Source: Yoonia vestfoldensis DSM 16212 (GTDB lineage: Bacteria > Pseudomonadota > Alphaproteobacteria > Rhodobacterales > Rhodobacteraceae). Taken from it: a stretch of DNA of 64,000 nt. This document shows positions 36,263 through 47,811 of the stretch, piece by piece. Location of the stretch: NCBI RefSeq assembly GCF_000382265.1, contig NZ_KB907973.1, positions 124,001 through 188,000 of the forward strand. The letters run 5' to 3'. How positions within the stretch are numbered: the first letter of the stretch is position 1; each line of letters opens with the position of its first letter. Position numbers and translations under genes: made by a program. The notes under the pieces were generated by a model, which did no database searches, was not told the origin of the DNA, and saw nothing but the letters and a program-made list of their open reading frames with translations.

Positions 36263-37286
36263 ATTGCCCGATCGCCTTTTCGACCGCCAGCTGCGCCGCG
36301 CTGACCAGCGCCGCACCGTCATAGCCTTTGGCATTCATCTCCGCGATCCAGCGGCTGGTAACACCTGCGCCAATAGCCATGATGTCTGCGGTCTCCTCGG
36401 CCGAAAGCTCGGCAATCGTGTTGCCGCTGGCCGCCATCATGTCCCGCCCGACAGCATCGCCCGTGTCATGCGCGCGCCCGGCCCAGCGGCTGGCCATCAG
36501 GCCGGAATTGGCGTCGATCACGGCCCGCAGATCGTCGGGCAGGGCGTCATAGGTGGCCTTGTTCATCGCCCAGAGGAAATAGAGGTTATAAAGCGACCTG
36601 TCGCCCGCAACATCGGTATGGCTGTCCGTCAATTCATCCAGCTTCAGCGACGGGGCCTGTTCCCACGGGATCACGCCGCCATCCACAACGCCACGCGCAA
36701 TCGCCTCGGGGAACTGCGGGACGGGCATGCCGATCGGCTCCGCACCCAGTTCTTTCAGCAACAAGGTCGCCGTACGCGACGGGCCGCGCAGTTTCAGCCC
36801 TGCGAAATCTTCCATCGTGGTGGGCGCATCCCCGCGCGTGTGCAGAATGCCGGGGCCGTGCATGTGGGCTGCGATGATATGCACATCGGCGAAATCATCG
36901 AGCAGGTAATCCTGCGTGAAGTCCCATGCCGCCGCACTGGCCTCTTCCGCCGATTTGGTGGTCATGAAGGGCAGTTCCAGCGCCTCGGCCTCGGGGAAAC
37001 GGTTGGGCTGATAGCCGGGGATCACCCAGCCGCCATCAATCGCGCCGTCGCGGATCAGGTCATATTGGTTGGTGGCTGATCCGCCCAATTGCATGAAGGG
37101 GTAGATTTCGACCTTGATCCGCCCGCCGGATTGTTCCTCGATCGCATCGGCCCAAGGCTGCATGAAATAGGTGGGGTTCGCACTCGCGGGCGAGACAAAG
37201 TGCTGGAACCGCAGGGTCACCTCTTGCGCAAAGGCAGGTGTCGTCAGCGCCAGCAAAGCCAGCATGGCATAGGGGGGCAGGTGCAT
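36261..37286 (-). CDS. TRAP transporter substrate-binding protein (DctP family)
   Basis: The 341-residue protein has a signal peptide ending PAFA-QEVT and the DctP fold, with WADAIEEQSGGRIKVEIYP and the motif GLKLRGPSRTATLLLKELG that contacts substrate carboxylate in the family. The ATG at 37286 has AAAGGA upstream. The genes for its membrane partners (DctQ/M) are not adjacent, so this is an orphan binding protein; the ligand is unknown. Confidence 0.85.
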   Translation of the reverse strand: MHLPPYAMLALLALTTPAFAQEVTLRFQHFVSPASANPTYFMQPWADAIEEQSGGRIKVEIYPFMQLGGSATNQYDLIRDGAIDGGWVIPGYQPNRFPEAEALELPFMTTKSAEEASAAAWDFTQDYLLDDFADVHIIAAHMHGPGILHTRGDAPTTMEDFAGLKLRGPSRTATLLLKELGAEPIGMPVPQFPEAIARGVVDGGVIPWEQAPSLKLDELTDSHTDVAGDRSLYNLYFLWAMNKATYDALPDDLRAVIDANSGLMASRWAGRAHDTGDAVGRDMMAASGNTIAELSAEETADIMAIGAGVTSRWIAEMNAKGYDGAALVSAAQLAVEKAIGQ

Positions 37287-37371
37287 CGCGTGCATCCTTT
37301 CATAATGATGGGGGAAAGGTGTCGCCGCTAGCAACCCGTCAAAGATAACGATGCCACCCCAGATTGCAAGG

Positions 37372-38871
37372 TCACACCGCGAAAAGCGGAAATGTCATGC
37401 CCAAGGCCCAGCCCAGAAACACGCCAAGGCCCACGCCCGCCGCGACGGGCCGCTGCGCAGCCCGCCCGATCCAGCCGCCCAAAGTGCCGAACAGCAGAAA
37501 GAAGAGCAGGATGATCGGCAGGATCAGCAGCAGAAAGAACAACCCTTCCATGTCGAGTGCCGTGGCGATCCCAAGTGAGACCAGCGCATTGGTACGCACC
37601 ACCAGCACCCGCCACAAAGGCGCGCGGCCAGCCTCGCTCAGATAGGCGTCGGCCAGCATGAACGGCACAGCCCCCGCCGCGATGGCAAGGATGATCCAGA
37701 TCCGTGCGTCGACGGCAAAGAAAGACGCCACATAGATATCGAGCATACCCCCGAAGATGCCGATGCAGAACAATGCGATGGGCAGCGCCAGCAGCAATCC
37801 TGTCGCATCCCAGCGCAAGGCCCCTGCACGGGCAAGGAACACAAGGCCGATCAGCCCGAACAGCGCGAAATGCAGGGCAAGGTAATCGGCAACCAGCACA
37901 GGCAGAAACCCGATGTCGAAAGGCCACAGGATCAGCGGCGTCAGGATCGTCGGCACCAAGGTCGCCGCCCAGAACGCACCGCGCGGCAGACGCACAGGCG
38001 GCGTGGCCGCGCGCAAAGGCCGCGCGAGACGCGCTAAAGGCCAGGCAAGTGCTGTCACACTGACGATCAGCAGCGCGATCCAGCCGCCGCGCGCGGCGAT
38101 GGGCGTGTCATGCGGGCGGTAGAATACCGCGTTCAGCCAGTCGCGTGTCTCGACCATGCTGGTCGGGGAATAGAGCACGCCGACATGTTCGACCGACGGG
38201 GCCAGCACCGCGCGCCGCCCTGTGCCCGCCGCAGGATCGCCCAGTGTCTGCGCAAATGTCGCGTCAGGGTCGGTCAGGCGCAGCACGCGCAACGCCTCGG
38301 CGGCAAGGGCGGTTTCCCATGCCCCGTTGATGACCAGCAGGTTGCCGGGGGCATTTCCGGTGACTTCTGTTGCGAACATCGAAACGGCAACGGTCGCATC
38401 GACGCGGCTGTCGGTAATCGCCTGCCGCACGATGATGTCAGAGGCCATCGAATGCCCCAGAATCGCCAGCCGCCCATCCGAACCGGGCAATGCAAGGGCG
38501 GCATCCACCACGCGGCCCAGTTCCTCGAGCAGCAGGCGGGTTGTGCCGTCAACGGATGCGACGTCGCCGGACATTGGCACCGGGTTGCGACCATGCCCTT
38601 GCAGGTCATAGTTTGCGACGATGTAGCCGGCCTGCGCCAGCGTCTGGGCGAAACCGATCATCAACTGGCGTGATCCCGCGAAACCATGCGCGATAACCAC
38701 CACCGGGGCGTCTGTGACATCGGGCAAGTGTGAAACCGTCACGGGCGTCTGCCCGACCTGCAATTCGGACGTGACAAGCCCGGCCCCCGCCTGTTCTAGC
38801 CGAAACATCGACAGGCCCGCCAAGACCAGCGCAATTGTCAGAACCAGCCAAGGCGAGACCTTTGCCAGCAT
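37372..38871 (-). CDS. Alpha/beta hydrolase fused to multi-pass membrane domain
   Basis: The 499-residue protein opens with a membrane helix, continues with an alpha/beta hydrolase (VVIAHGFAGSR with the oxyanion HGF, nucleophile GHSMAS) to about residue 240, and ends with roughly eight membrane helices. Fused hydrolases of this kind are rarely characterised; a lipid- or ester-cleaving role at the membrane is inferred. It ends 85 bp from the divergently placed TRAP gene. Confidence 0.78.
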   Translation of the reverse strand: MLAKVSPWLVLTIALVLAGLSMFRLEQAGAGLVTSELQVGQTPVTVSHLPDVTDAPVVVIAHGFAGSRQLMIGFAQTLAQAGYIVANYDLQGHGRNPVPMSGDVASVDGTTRLLLEELGRVVDAALALPGSDGRLAILGHSMASDIIVRQAITDSRVDATVAVSMFATEVTGNAPGNLLVINGAWETALAAEALRVLRLTDPDATFAQTLGDPAAGTGRRAVLAPSVEHVGVLYSPTSMVETRDWLNAVFYRPHDTPIAARGGWIALLIVSVTALAWPLARLARPLRAATPPVRLPRGAFWAATLVPTILTPLILWPFDIGFLPVLVADYLALHFALFGLIGLVFLARAGALRWDATGLLLALPIALFCIGIFGGMLDIYVASFFAVDARIWIILAIAAGAVPFMLADAYLSEAGRAPLWRVLVVRTNALVSLGIATALDMEGLFFLLLILPIILLFFLLFGTLGGWIGRAAQRPVAAGVGLGVFLGWALGMTFPLFAV

Positions 38872-38874
38872 GGA

Positions 38875-39705
38875 TCAGACGGTATAGGTCGGGTGGAACA
38901 GCCCCTTGGGAGATGCGGTAAAGATCTGGCAGCCGTCAGCGGTGATTCCCACCGAATGTTCAAACTGCGCCGACAGCGATTTGTCGCGTGTCACGGCGGT
39001 CCAGTCATCGGCCAGTACCTTGGTTTCGGGGCGGCCCAGGTTGATCATCGGTTCGATCGTGAAGAACATGCCTTCTTCCAGCACAGCACCCGTGCCCGCG
39101 CGTCCGTAATGCAGCACGTTGGGCGGCGCATGGAACACGCGGCCCAAGCCATGCCCGCAGAAATCGCGCACCACGCTCATCCGGTGGCTTTCGGCATAGG
39201 TCTGGATCGCATGGCCGATGTCGCCAAAGGTGTTGCCGGGTTTGGCGGCCTCGATACCCTTCATCAGGGCGGCGTGGGTCACGTCGATCAGCCGTTCCGC
39301 CTTGCGCGACAGGCTGCCTGCGACATACATCCTGCTGGTGTCGCCATACCAGCCATCCAGAATGACGGTCACGTCGATGTTCAGGATATCGCCATCCTTC
39401 AACACCTTGTCGCCGGGGATGCCGTGGCAGACGACGTGATTGACCGAAATGCAACTGGCGTGCTGATAGCCTTTGTAGCCGATCGTCGCGGATGTCGCAC
39501 CGGCGTCGCCCACCATCTGCGTGATGATCCGGTCCAACTCACCCGTGGTCTGGCCGGGCGTCACATGCGCTGCAATCTCGTCAAGGATCATGGCCGCCAG
39601 CGCGCCTGCCTTGGCCATGCCGTCGAAATCGGCCAGTTCATAAATCCGGATGCCGTCTTTGGTCAGGCGGCCTTTGTTCGTATCCAAGTCGCTATCCTTT
39701 GCCAT
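38875..39705 (-). CDS. map: Type I methionine aminopeptidase
   Basis: The 276-residue metalloprotease has all metal ligands: HGIPGDK (His), NIDVTVILDGWYGDTS (two Asp), GHGLGRVFHAPP (His), FTIEPMI and FEHSVGI (Glu). It removes initiator methionine in the cytoplasm. The ATG at 39705 is chosen by family N-terminus; the longer frame upstream is not conserved. Confidence 0.95.
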   Translation of the reverse strand: MAKDSDLDTNKGRLTKDGIRIYELADFDGMAKAGALAAMILDEIAAHVTPGQTTGELDRIITQMVGDAGATSATIGYKGYQHASCISVNHVVCHGIPGDKVLKDGDILNIDVTVILDGWYGDTSRMYVAGSLSRKAERLIDVTHAALMKGIEAAKPGNTFGDIGHAIQTYAESHRMSVVRDFCGHGLGRVFHAPPNVLHYGRAGTGAVLEEGMFFTIEPMINLGRPETKVLADDWTAVTRDKSLSAQFEHSVGITADGCQIFTASPKGLFHPTYTV

Positions 39706-39802
39706 CTGCCCGATGATATATTGCAAGTCTCGCCCAAGTTCTAGGGCATGGCAAAGCGCGCCGTGCGATCTAGAAAGTCCGTGACACCAAAAGGAGAGCC
39801 AG

Positions 39803-40525
39803 ATGCCAAACCCCACCGCCGCGATGCTTGTGATCGGGGACGAGATTTTGTCAGGCCGCACGCGCGACGCCAATATGCACCATCTGGCGGGGCGGTTGAC
39901 CGAGGCGGGGATCGACCTGCGCGAGGTCCGTATCGTCAGCGATGACGCCCCCGCGATCATCGCCGCCGTGCAGGCGCTGGCGGCAGGGTTCGACCATGTG
40001 TTCACCAGCGGGGGCATCGGGCCGACGCATGACGACATCACCGCCGATTGCATCGCCGCCGCCTTTGGCGACACGATCGACGTGCGCGATGATGCGCGTG
40101 CGCTGTTGCAGGCGCATTACGACCGGTCGGGGCAGGAACTGAACGCCGCGCGTCTGCGCATGGCCCGCATCCCCGCAACCGCAACGCTGATCGACAATCC
40201 GGTCAGCACGGCACCGGGGTTCAGCATCGGCAATGTGCATGTGATGGCGGGCGTGCCTTTGGTCTTTCAGGCGATGGTCGCAAGCGTGCTGCCGACCCTG
40301 ACGGGCGGCGCGCCGCTTTTGTCCCGCACGCTCGAGGTGATGCGGGGTGAGGGCGATATCGCGGGGCCTTTGGGTGTCTTTGCCGCTGACCACCCCGACC
40401 TGTCGGTCGGGTCCTATCCGTTCCAGCGCAACGGCATTTACGGCGCGAACCTTGTGATCCGGGGCGCCGATGCCGCGCAGGTCGAGGCCGCCTTCACGCG
40501 TCTGCAAGACCTGTTCGCCGCATGA
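39803..40525 (+). CDS. CinA-like molybdopterin-binding domain protein
   Basis: The 240-residue protein begins AAMLVIGDEILSGRTRDAN and has FTSGGIGPTHDDIT, the MoCF/CinA N-terminal domain. The C-terminal deamidase domain of full CinA is absent, as in the short family members. It may hydrolyse or bind a nucleotide; the role is uncertain. AAAGGAG precedes the ATG. It overlaps the GNAT gene by 4 bp. Confidence 0.85.
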   Translation: MPNPTAAMLVIGDEILSGRTRDANMHHLAGRLTEAGIDLREVRIVSDDAPAIIAAVQALAAGFDHVFTSGGIGPTHDDITADCIAAAFGDTIDVRDDARALLQAHYDRSGQELNAARLRMARIPATATLIDNPVSTAPGFSIGNVHVMAGVPLVFQAMVASVLPTLTGGAPLLSRTLEVMRGEGDIAGPLGVFAADHPDLSVGSYPFQRNGIYGANLVIRGADAAQVEAAFTRLQDLFAA

Positions 40526-41277
40526 CCCTGCCATCCGCGCAGCGGTGCTATCAGGTGGTCGAAGGCACCTGGCCGCCTGCCGCGCGGCGCAGGGTCGGCG
40601 CTTGGACGATCCGGCTGGACGCGAGCAACAGCAGCCGCGTCTGTTCGGCCACGGCAGAGCGGCCTTGGACGGATGACGATATCACGCTGGCCGCGTCCAC
40701 CATGCAAGCGGCGGGTCAAAGGCCGCTGTTCATGATCCGCGCAGGCGAGGGCGCGCTTGATGACGCGCTGGCGCAGCGGGACTATCTGGTGAAGGACCCC
40801 GTCAATATCCATGCCGTCGCACTTGACCGGATCGCCACCCAGCGCCCGCCCCCTGTGACGACCTTCGAGGTCTGGCCGCCGCTTGCCGCGCAGGCCGAGA
40901 TTTGGGCCGCAGGCGGGATCAGCGCAGGCAGGCTTGCCATCATGGACCGCGCGCCGATGCCGAAAACAACGATCCTCGGGCGCGCAAAGGACCGGCCTGC
41001 GGGCACCTTGTTTGCGGGCGTCCACGGTGATTGCGCAATGGTCCATGCGGTCGAAATCGCGACAGCGTTTCGCCGCCAAGGGTTGGCGCGGCACATGATG
41101 GTCGCCAGCGCATTCTGGGCGCAGGGGCAGGGCGCGCGCTGGATGACGCTGGTCGCGACACGGGCGAATACCGCCGCCAACGCGCTCTATGCTTCCCTCG
41201 GGATGGAGGTTGTGGGACAGTACCATCATCGCATCATGCCGGAGGACAGCCTTGACCGACCAACCGACCGCCCTTGA
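40522..41277 (+). CDS. GNAT family N-acetyltransferase
   Basis: This is a 251-residue protein with a C-terminal GNAT domain: the acetyl-CoA motif RRQGLARHMM followed by NTAANALYASLGMEVVGQYHHR. The first 130 residues are a divergent N-terminal GNAT-like half. The substrate is unknown. The start overlaps the CinA-like gene by ATGA. Confidence 0.82.
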   Translation: MTLPSAQRCYQVVEGTWPPAARRRVGAWTIRLDASNSSRVCSATAERPWTDDDITLAASTMQAAGQRPLFMIRAGEGALDDALAQRDYLVKDPVNIHAVALDRIATQRPPPVTTFEVWPPLAAQAEIWAAGGISAGRLAIMDRAPMPKTTILGRAKDRPAGTLFAGVHGDCAMVHAVEIATAFRRQGLARHMMVASAFWAQGQGARWMTLVATRANTAANALYASLGMEVVGQYHHRIMPEDSLDRPTDRP

Positions 41278-41818
41278 TCTGCCGATAGTCGACCCGCTGC
41301 CGGAGACGACACAGAAATATTTCGACATCTGTCAGGAAAAGCTGGGGATGGTGCCGAATGTCCTGCGCGCCTATGCCTTCGATATCGACAAGCTCAACGC
41401 CTTCACCGCGCTTTACAATGATGTGATGCTGGCCCCTTCCGGCCTGTCCAAGCTGGAACGCGAGATGATCGCGGTGGCGGTGTCGTCGGTGAACAAATGC
41501 TATTACTGCCTGACTGCTCATGGTGCGGCTGTCCGGCAGATGTCGGGCGATCCGGCCTTGGGCGAAATGCTGGTGATGAATTGGCGGGCTGCACCGTTGG
41601 ATGCGCGCCAGACGGCGATGCTGCAATTTGCCGAAACCATGACGGTTGCCAGCGCGACAATCACTGAAAAGGACCGTGACGCACTGCGGCAGGTGGGGTT
41701 TTCGGACCGCGATATCTGGGACATCGCCGCAGTGGCGGGGTTCTACAACATGACCAACCGGATCGCGTCGGCGACTGACATGCGCCCGAATGACGCCTAT
41801 CACGCGCAGGCCCGATGA
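41252..41818 (+). CDS. AhpD-like/peroxidase-related protein with rare TTG start
   Basis: The 188-residue protein has the AhpD/CMD-type active-site motif KCYYCLTAHGAA (Cys-x2-Cys-x3-His) typical of peroxidase-related enzymes. The TTG at 41252 is the best start: a strong GGAGGACAG Shine-Dalgarno is correctly spaced and the product begins MTDQPTALDLPIVDPLPE, as in homologues. It overlaps the GNAT gene end by 26 bp and the OmpA-like gene by 4 bp. Confidence 0.83.
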   Translation: MTDQPTALDLPIVDPLPETTQKYFDICQEKLGMVPNVLRAYAFDIDKLNAFTALYNDVMLAPSGLSKLEREMIAVAVSSVNKCYYCLTAHGAAVRQMSGDPALGEMLVMNWRAAPLDARQTAMLQFAETMTVASATITEKDRDALRQVGFSDRDIWDIAAVAGFYNMTNRIASATDMRPNDAYHAQAR

Positions 41819-42744
41819 TCAGACTGGCTGCGGTCTTGCTAGTGCTGTCTTCAACGGCGGTGCAGGCGCAAATGCTCGCGTTTCCGGCCGACGCCGAGGT
41901 GCTCGTCGAAGAGACCAGTCCGCTTGACAGTTACGCGCTGCCAGTGGGCATCTGGGCGAACGGGTCGGTCCCGACGACGCTGGTCGAAGGCGGAATGACG
42001 CGGCAGGCATGGCGGATCGAAACGCAATCACTGACCACTTTGCAACTGCTGCGACCCTTGCGCGAACAATTGCGCGATTCGCGGTTTCGCATCCTGTTCG
42101 AATGCCAGACAGAGGCCTGTGGCGGTTTCGATTTCCGCTTTGCAACGGAAACGCTGCCGCCGCCCGAGATGCAGATCAACCTTGGTGATTTCAGGTTCCT
42201 GAGCGCGGAACGGACAACGGCGGACGGGCCTGAATACGTCACGCTCTTCGTCAGCCGCACGGCGCAGGCTGGTTTTGTTCAGGTCACACGTGTGGCCCCG
42301 GTCAGCCCCGATGCGGAACCACTGGCCGGTGCGTTGGCTCCTGCTGCCGGGCAGGTTTCTGCAACCGACGACATCGCGGATCAACTGGACAGCATCGGGC
42401 GCGCAATCCTGCCGGATCTGGATTTCGCGACGGGGTCTGCGCAGCTGGGCAACAGGACGTATCCGTCACTGACGGAACTTGCGGCATATCTGGATGCGCA
42501 GCCCGACAGGTCGGTCGCGCTGGTCGGCCATACCGATGCCGCCGGTGCGTTGGATGCCAACATCGCGCTGTCCCAACGGCGCGCGCGGTCGGTGCTGGAA
42601 CGGCTTGTCACGGTACACGCCGTCAACCGCGCCCAACTGGCTGCCGAGGGTATGGGTTATCTTGCCCCCGTCGCCACCAACCTGACCGACGCAGGACGCG
42701 AAGCCAACCGGCGCGTCGAGGTGATCGTGACGTCGACACAATAG
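41815..42744 (+). CDS. OmpA family outer-membrane/periplasmic protein
   Basis: The 309-residue protein has a signal peptide (AVQAQ cleavage) and a C-terminal OmpA-like peptidoglycan-binding domain with LDFATGSAQL, VALVGHTDAAGALDANIALSQRRA and EANRRVEV. The N-terminal half has no recognised fold. It likely tethers the outer membrane to the cell wall. The start overlaps the AhpD-like gene by ATGA. Confidence 0.85.
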   Translation: MIRLAAVLLVLSSTAVQAQMLAFPADAEVLVEETSPLDSYALPVGIWANGSVPTTLVEGGMTRQAWRIETQSLTTLQLLRPLREQLRDSRFRILFECQTEACGGFDFRFATETLPPPEMQINLGDFRFLSAERTTADGPEYVTLFVSRTAQAGFVQVTRVAPVSPDAEPLAGALAPAAGQVSATDDIADQLDSIGRAILPDLDFATGSAQLGNRTYPSLTELAAYLDAQPDRSVALVGHTDAAGALDANIALSQRRARSVLERLVTVHAVNRAQLAAEGMGYLAPVATNLTDAGREANRRVEVIVTSTQ

Positions 42745-42749
42745 GCCGG

Positions 42750-43499
42750 TCAGACCGCCAGTCGCATCTGGTCGGGCACCATTGGCTGCTGGGCAAAGAT
42801 CATCCGCGCCCGCCCTTCGGATTTTGCCTGGTAAAGCGCCCTGTCGGCATGAATGAACAATGCCTCAAGCGGGGTGTCGGGCGACGTGACGACAGCGCCG
42901 ATGGACAGCGTTACGGTCAAATGCGCAGGTCCGGCGCGAAACGGGATCGGCCTGATCAGGCGTTCGCTGATCACGCGGGCCTGTTCGGGCGAGGAATTGG
43001 CCAGCAGGATGGCAAATTCCTCGCCTCCGATGCGGCCGATCACATCCTCTTCACGCAGGTTGCGGTTGAGCATATAGGCGATCGCCTTCAGGCAGGTATC
43101 GCCTGCGTGATGCCCGTGGGTATCGTTGATCTGCTTGAAGTTATCCGCATCAAGCATCAGCAGGATACCGGCCTTGTGTTCCTTGTTCCGTTTGCCGGCG
43201 AGGTCGAAAAAGGTGCGTCGGTTGTTCAATCCCGTCAGCCAGTCCTTGCGCGACAAATGCGACAGGTGGCGCTGCAGACGGACCTGATACAGCATCACGA
43301 CGAAGAAAAACCAAAGGAACGGCGCGCCGATGAAAACCGCCTTGGCAATCTGGTACAACAACGGTTTTCCGGGCAACAACGGCCCGGCAATCGTTGCAAA
43401 CAGGATATTCGCAAGGGCCAGCAGCACCGTGAAGAAAAGCACCCGGACAACGATACCCAACCTGCTGCGGGGTTCGAGTAGCCGCATTAACCGTTCCAT
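42750..43499 (-). CDS. Membrane-bound GGDEF diguanylate cyclase
   Basis: The 249-residue protein has two N-terminal membrane helices and a GGDEF domain with intact active site RIGGEEFAILL and DADNFKQINDTHGHHAGD. It should make c-di-GMP; the RxxD inhibitory site (a degenerate sequence before GGEEF) is not obvious. The ATG at 43499 has GGGGA upstream and is preferred to a TTG at 43538. Confidence 0.88.
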   Translation of the reverse strand: MERLMRLLEPRSRLGIVVRVLFFTVLLALANILFATIAGPLLPGKPLLYQIAKAVFIGAPFLWFFFVVMLYQVRLQRHLSHLSRKDWLTGLNNRRTFFDLAGKRNKEHKAGILLMLDADNFKQINDTHGHHAGDTCLKAIAYMLNRNLREEDVIGRIGGEEFAILLANSSPEQARVISERLIRPIPFRAGPAHLTVTLSIGAVVTSPDTPLEALFIHADRALYQAKSEGRARMIFAQQPMVPDQMRLAV

Positions 43500-43578
43500 A
43501 AGCGTCCCCGCCAATTTGAGGCGGAGCTTGGCAGTCAAATGTTAAGATTTCGTTGACGGAACTTCGGCAGATGGGCCC

Positions 43579-44484
43579 TTACCAGGCGTCGGGGCCTTTG
43601 TCGCAAAAGGTGCGGGATAGGAAATCAACGAAGGCGCGGACCTTTGGCTGCGTGAAATGCCCTTGCGGATAGACTGCGAAAATTCCCTGCGTTTCGACTG
43701 GCAGATCGGGGATCGCCTCTTGGACCAGACCTTTGCGCATGGCGTCGGCATAAAGAAAACTTGGCAGATATGCGATGCCAAGCCCGCCGATGCAGGCATT
43801 CAGCAAGGATTGCCCGTCGTTCACCGTCAGCCAGCCGGCCGTGCGCACCTGGCGCCGTTCGCCCGATGGTGCGGTCAGTTTCCAGACAGCGGAATTGGCC
43901 TGGTTCGAATAGTGCAACAGCTTGTGATCGTTCAGATCGTCGATTTTTTCGGGGCGGCCATATTGGTTGAAATACGCGGGGCTCGCGATCATGCGGCGGG
44001 TTGTTTCGGTCAGCTTGTGCGCGCGGAGGGTGCTGTCTTCCAGTTCGCCGATCCGCACGGCCATATCGAAGCCTTCCGAAATCAGTTCGACATAGCGGTT
44101 GTTCAAAACCATGTTGACAGTGATATCGGGGTATTCGCCGAGGAAATCGCCCAGAACCGGCGACAGATGGTTCACGCCGAAATCGGTGGCGACGCTGATC
44201 CGCAACAAACCGGACGGCGCTGTCTGCATGGATGTGACCAGCGCATCGGCTTCGCCCGCGTCGTTCAGCACGCGCCGCGCCCGGTCGTAATAGGCCAGTC
44301 CGATCTCGGTGGGACTCACGCGGCGGGTGGTGCGGTTCAACAGACGTGCGCCCAGGCGCGCCTCGAGCGCGGAAACATGTTTGGAGACGGCCGATTTGGA
44401 AATCCCCATTTTTTTCGCTGCATCGGTAAAGCCACCCTGGTCAACGACTGTTGCGAAGGCTTCCATTTCCGTGAGGCGATCCAT
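43579..44484 (-). CDS. LysR-family transcriptional regulator
   Basis: The 301-residue protein has the LysR helix-turn-helix (MEAFATVVDQGGFTDAAKKMGISKSAVSKHVSALE) and a CrgA-like effector domain. It is tandem downstream of fadH rather than divergent, so its target is unclear. The ATG at 44484 follows GGAAGTCGGA; the region between it and fadH shows no clear operator. Confidence 0.9.
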   Translation of the reverse strand: MDRLTEMEAFATVVDQGGFTDAAKKMGISKSAVSKHVSALEARLGARLLNRTTRRVSPTEIGLAYYDRARRVLNDAGEADALVTSMQTAPSGLLRISVATDFGVNHLSPVLGDFLGEYPDITVNMVLNNRYVELISEGFDMAVRIGELEDSTLRAHKLTETTRRMIASPAYFNQYGRPEKIDDLNDHKLLHYSNQANSAVWKLTAPSGERRQVRTAGWLTVNDGQSLLNACIGGLGIAYLPSFLYADAMRKGLVQEAIPDLPVETQGIFAVYPQGHFTQPKVRAFVDFLSRTFCDKGPDAW

Positions 44485-44676
44485 TCCGACTTCCAACTTA
44501 CTTGTGCAGCTGGGCTGTTCTTGACCGCCAATTCAGGCAGGAATGGGACAAATGCCTGACAATACGGGGGAAACTATCGGCTTTGGTGACAATACGGAAA
44601 CAGAAACCACCGAATATCCCACGCAACCAATGGTTTGGCCGCAGGGTTCAAATTCGCAACATAGTGGCAGAAGGGG

Positions 44677-46713
<2,037 letters not shown>

Positions 46714-46779
46714 TCAATGGGCGAAGAATGGCCAAAGCCGCGGGTCGCGTCACGCCCAACGTGGCGTCACATGGGGTTT

Positions 46780-46810
46780 GCTGCGCGCCGCCAGCAGGGC
46801 CGCGCGCAGC
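46780..46810. terminator. Hairpin downstream of the fasciclin gene
   Basis: GCTGCGCG (46780-46787) pairs with CGCGCAGC (46803-46810) in the 118-bp gap. It lies after the stop of the fasciclin gene on the minus strand and could terminate it, but no U-run follows, so rho-independent action is doubtful. Confidence 0.35.
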
Positions 46811-46819
46811 TTGGGCGAT

Positions 46820-47311
46820 TTATGGCAGCAGAACTGCGTCGATCACATGGATCACGCCGTTGGACGCGATGATATCGGCGGTCGTCACATTGGCCCCTTC
46901 GACGGTCACGCCGTTGCGGCCATCGATATGCACGTTCGCGCCGTTCACGGTCGCCACGCTCAGACGCTGACCGGCCAGTTGGTCGGATGTCACGGCACCG
47001 GGGACGACGTGATAGGTCAGGATCGCGACAAGCTGGTCGCGGTTTTCAGGCAGCAACAAGGTGTCCACAGTGCCTGCGGGCAGCGCAGCGAATGCAGCGT
47101 CAGTGGGCGCGAAAACGGTGAACGGGCCTTCGCCTTTCAGTGTATCGACCAGACCTGCGGCAGTCACGGCGGCGACCAGCGTGTTGAAATTGCCGTTGGA
47201 GGCGGCGATATCAACGATATCCGGTTCGTTCTCCATCATGGGTGTACAGGCGGCGACAGCGGCGATGCCCGCGGCGAAAAAAGCGGATTTCAATGCAAAA
47301 CGACGGTTCAT
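46820..47311 (-). CDS. Fasciclin-domain lipoprotein
   Basis: The 163-residue protein has a lipoprotein signal (AVAAC lipobox) and one fasciclin domain with [32 protein letters not shown] and the terminal [13 protein letters not shown]. Such proteins sit in the envelope and mediate adhesion or stress protection. An ECF-type promoter motif lies about 33 bp upstream of the ATG (47344-47371). Confidence 0.9.
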   Translation of the reverse strand: MNRRFALKSAFFAAGIAAVAACTPMMENEPDIVDIAASNGNFNTLVAAVTAAGLVDTLKGEGPFTVFAPTDAAFAALPAGTVDTLLLPENRDQLVAILTYHVVPGAVTSDQLAGQRLSVATVNGANVHIDGRNGVTVEGANVTTADIIASNGVIHVIDAVLLP

Positions 47312-47343
47312 GTGGGTGTCCTCTCATGTTGGTTGACGCTTTT

Positions 47344-47371
47344 GTTACGCGCCGAGAGCACCTCCGGTTCC
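47344..47371 (-). promoter_or_regulatory. Candidate ECF sigma promoter for the fasciclin gene
   Basis: On the minus strand GGAACC (47371-47366) is separated by 16 bp from CGTAAC (47349-47344), the -35/-10 form used by several ECF sigma factors (GGAAC-N16/17-CGT). It is placed correctly for a transcript starting about 25 bp before the ATG. The sigma factor is unknown. Confidence 0.45.
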
Positions 47372-47440
47372 CAATCTGACGATGAGTTGAAACCGCGACA
47401 TATTGTCATCCAATTTGAAACGCCAAACGTAGGGTCGGGC

Positions 47441-47800
47441 TTAGTTGGCACGGTGTTGCTGACGAAAAGCGGCTTTTAGCAAGTCGAGTTCGTTGCGCAG
47501 CAGGGTGATTTCTGCCCTGATATCGTCGGCAAGCGCTTCTCCCGACAGGATTGCCAGACTGCCGATGCTGATGGCGTCGGGCGTACGGATCACGATCGTT
47601 TGCAATCCGTCGCTCAGTACGGCGGACGGCACCGGCAGGCTGCACCGCCAGGTACCGGCATCCGGCCCGGCGCTGCACCGCAGATCAGGCAGCACCTGTC
47701 CTTCATGGCTGGCAACCAGTTCGGGGGCGGTATCGCATGTGACCGAGAATTCCCAGATGCCGGCGTACAGGCGCGATTGCGTCAGGGCTGGATAAGACAT
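47441..47800 (-). CDS. Conserved hypothetical protein
   Basis: I do not recognise this 119-residue protein. It has cysteines at SVTCDTAPEL, LRCSAGPDAG and WRCSLPV and a helical C-terminus (RAEITLLRNELDLLKAAF). No signal peptide. It lies 11 bp downstream of the DUF6478-like gene and is probably cotranscribed with it. Confidence 0.6.
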   Translation of the reverse strand: MSYPALTQSRLYAGIWEFSVTCDTAPELVASHEGQVLPDLRCSAGPDAGTWRCSLPVPSAVLSDGLQTIVIRTPDAISIGSLAILSGEALADDIRAEITLLRNELDLLKAAFRQQHRAN

Positions 47801-47811
47801 GAAATACCCTT

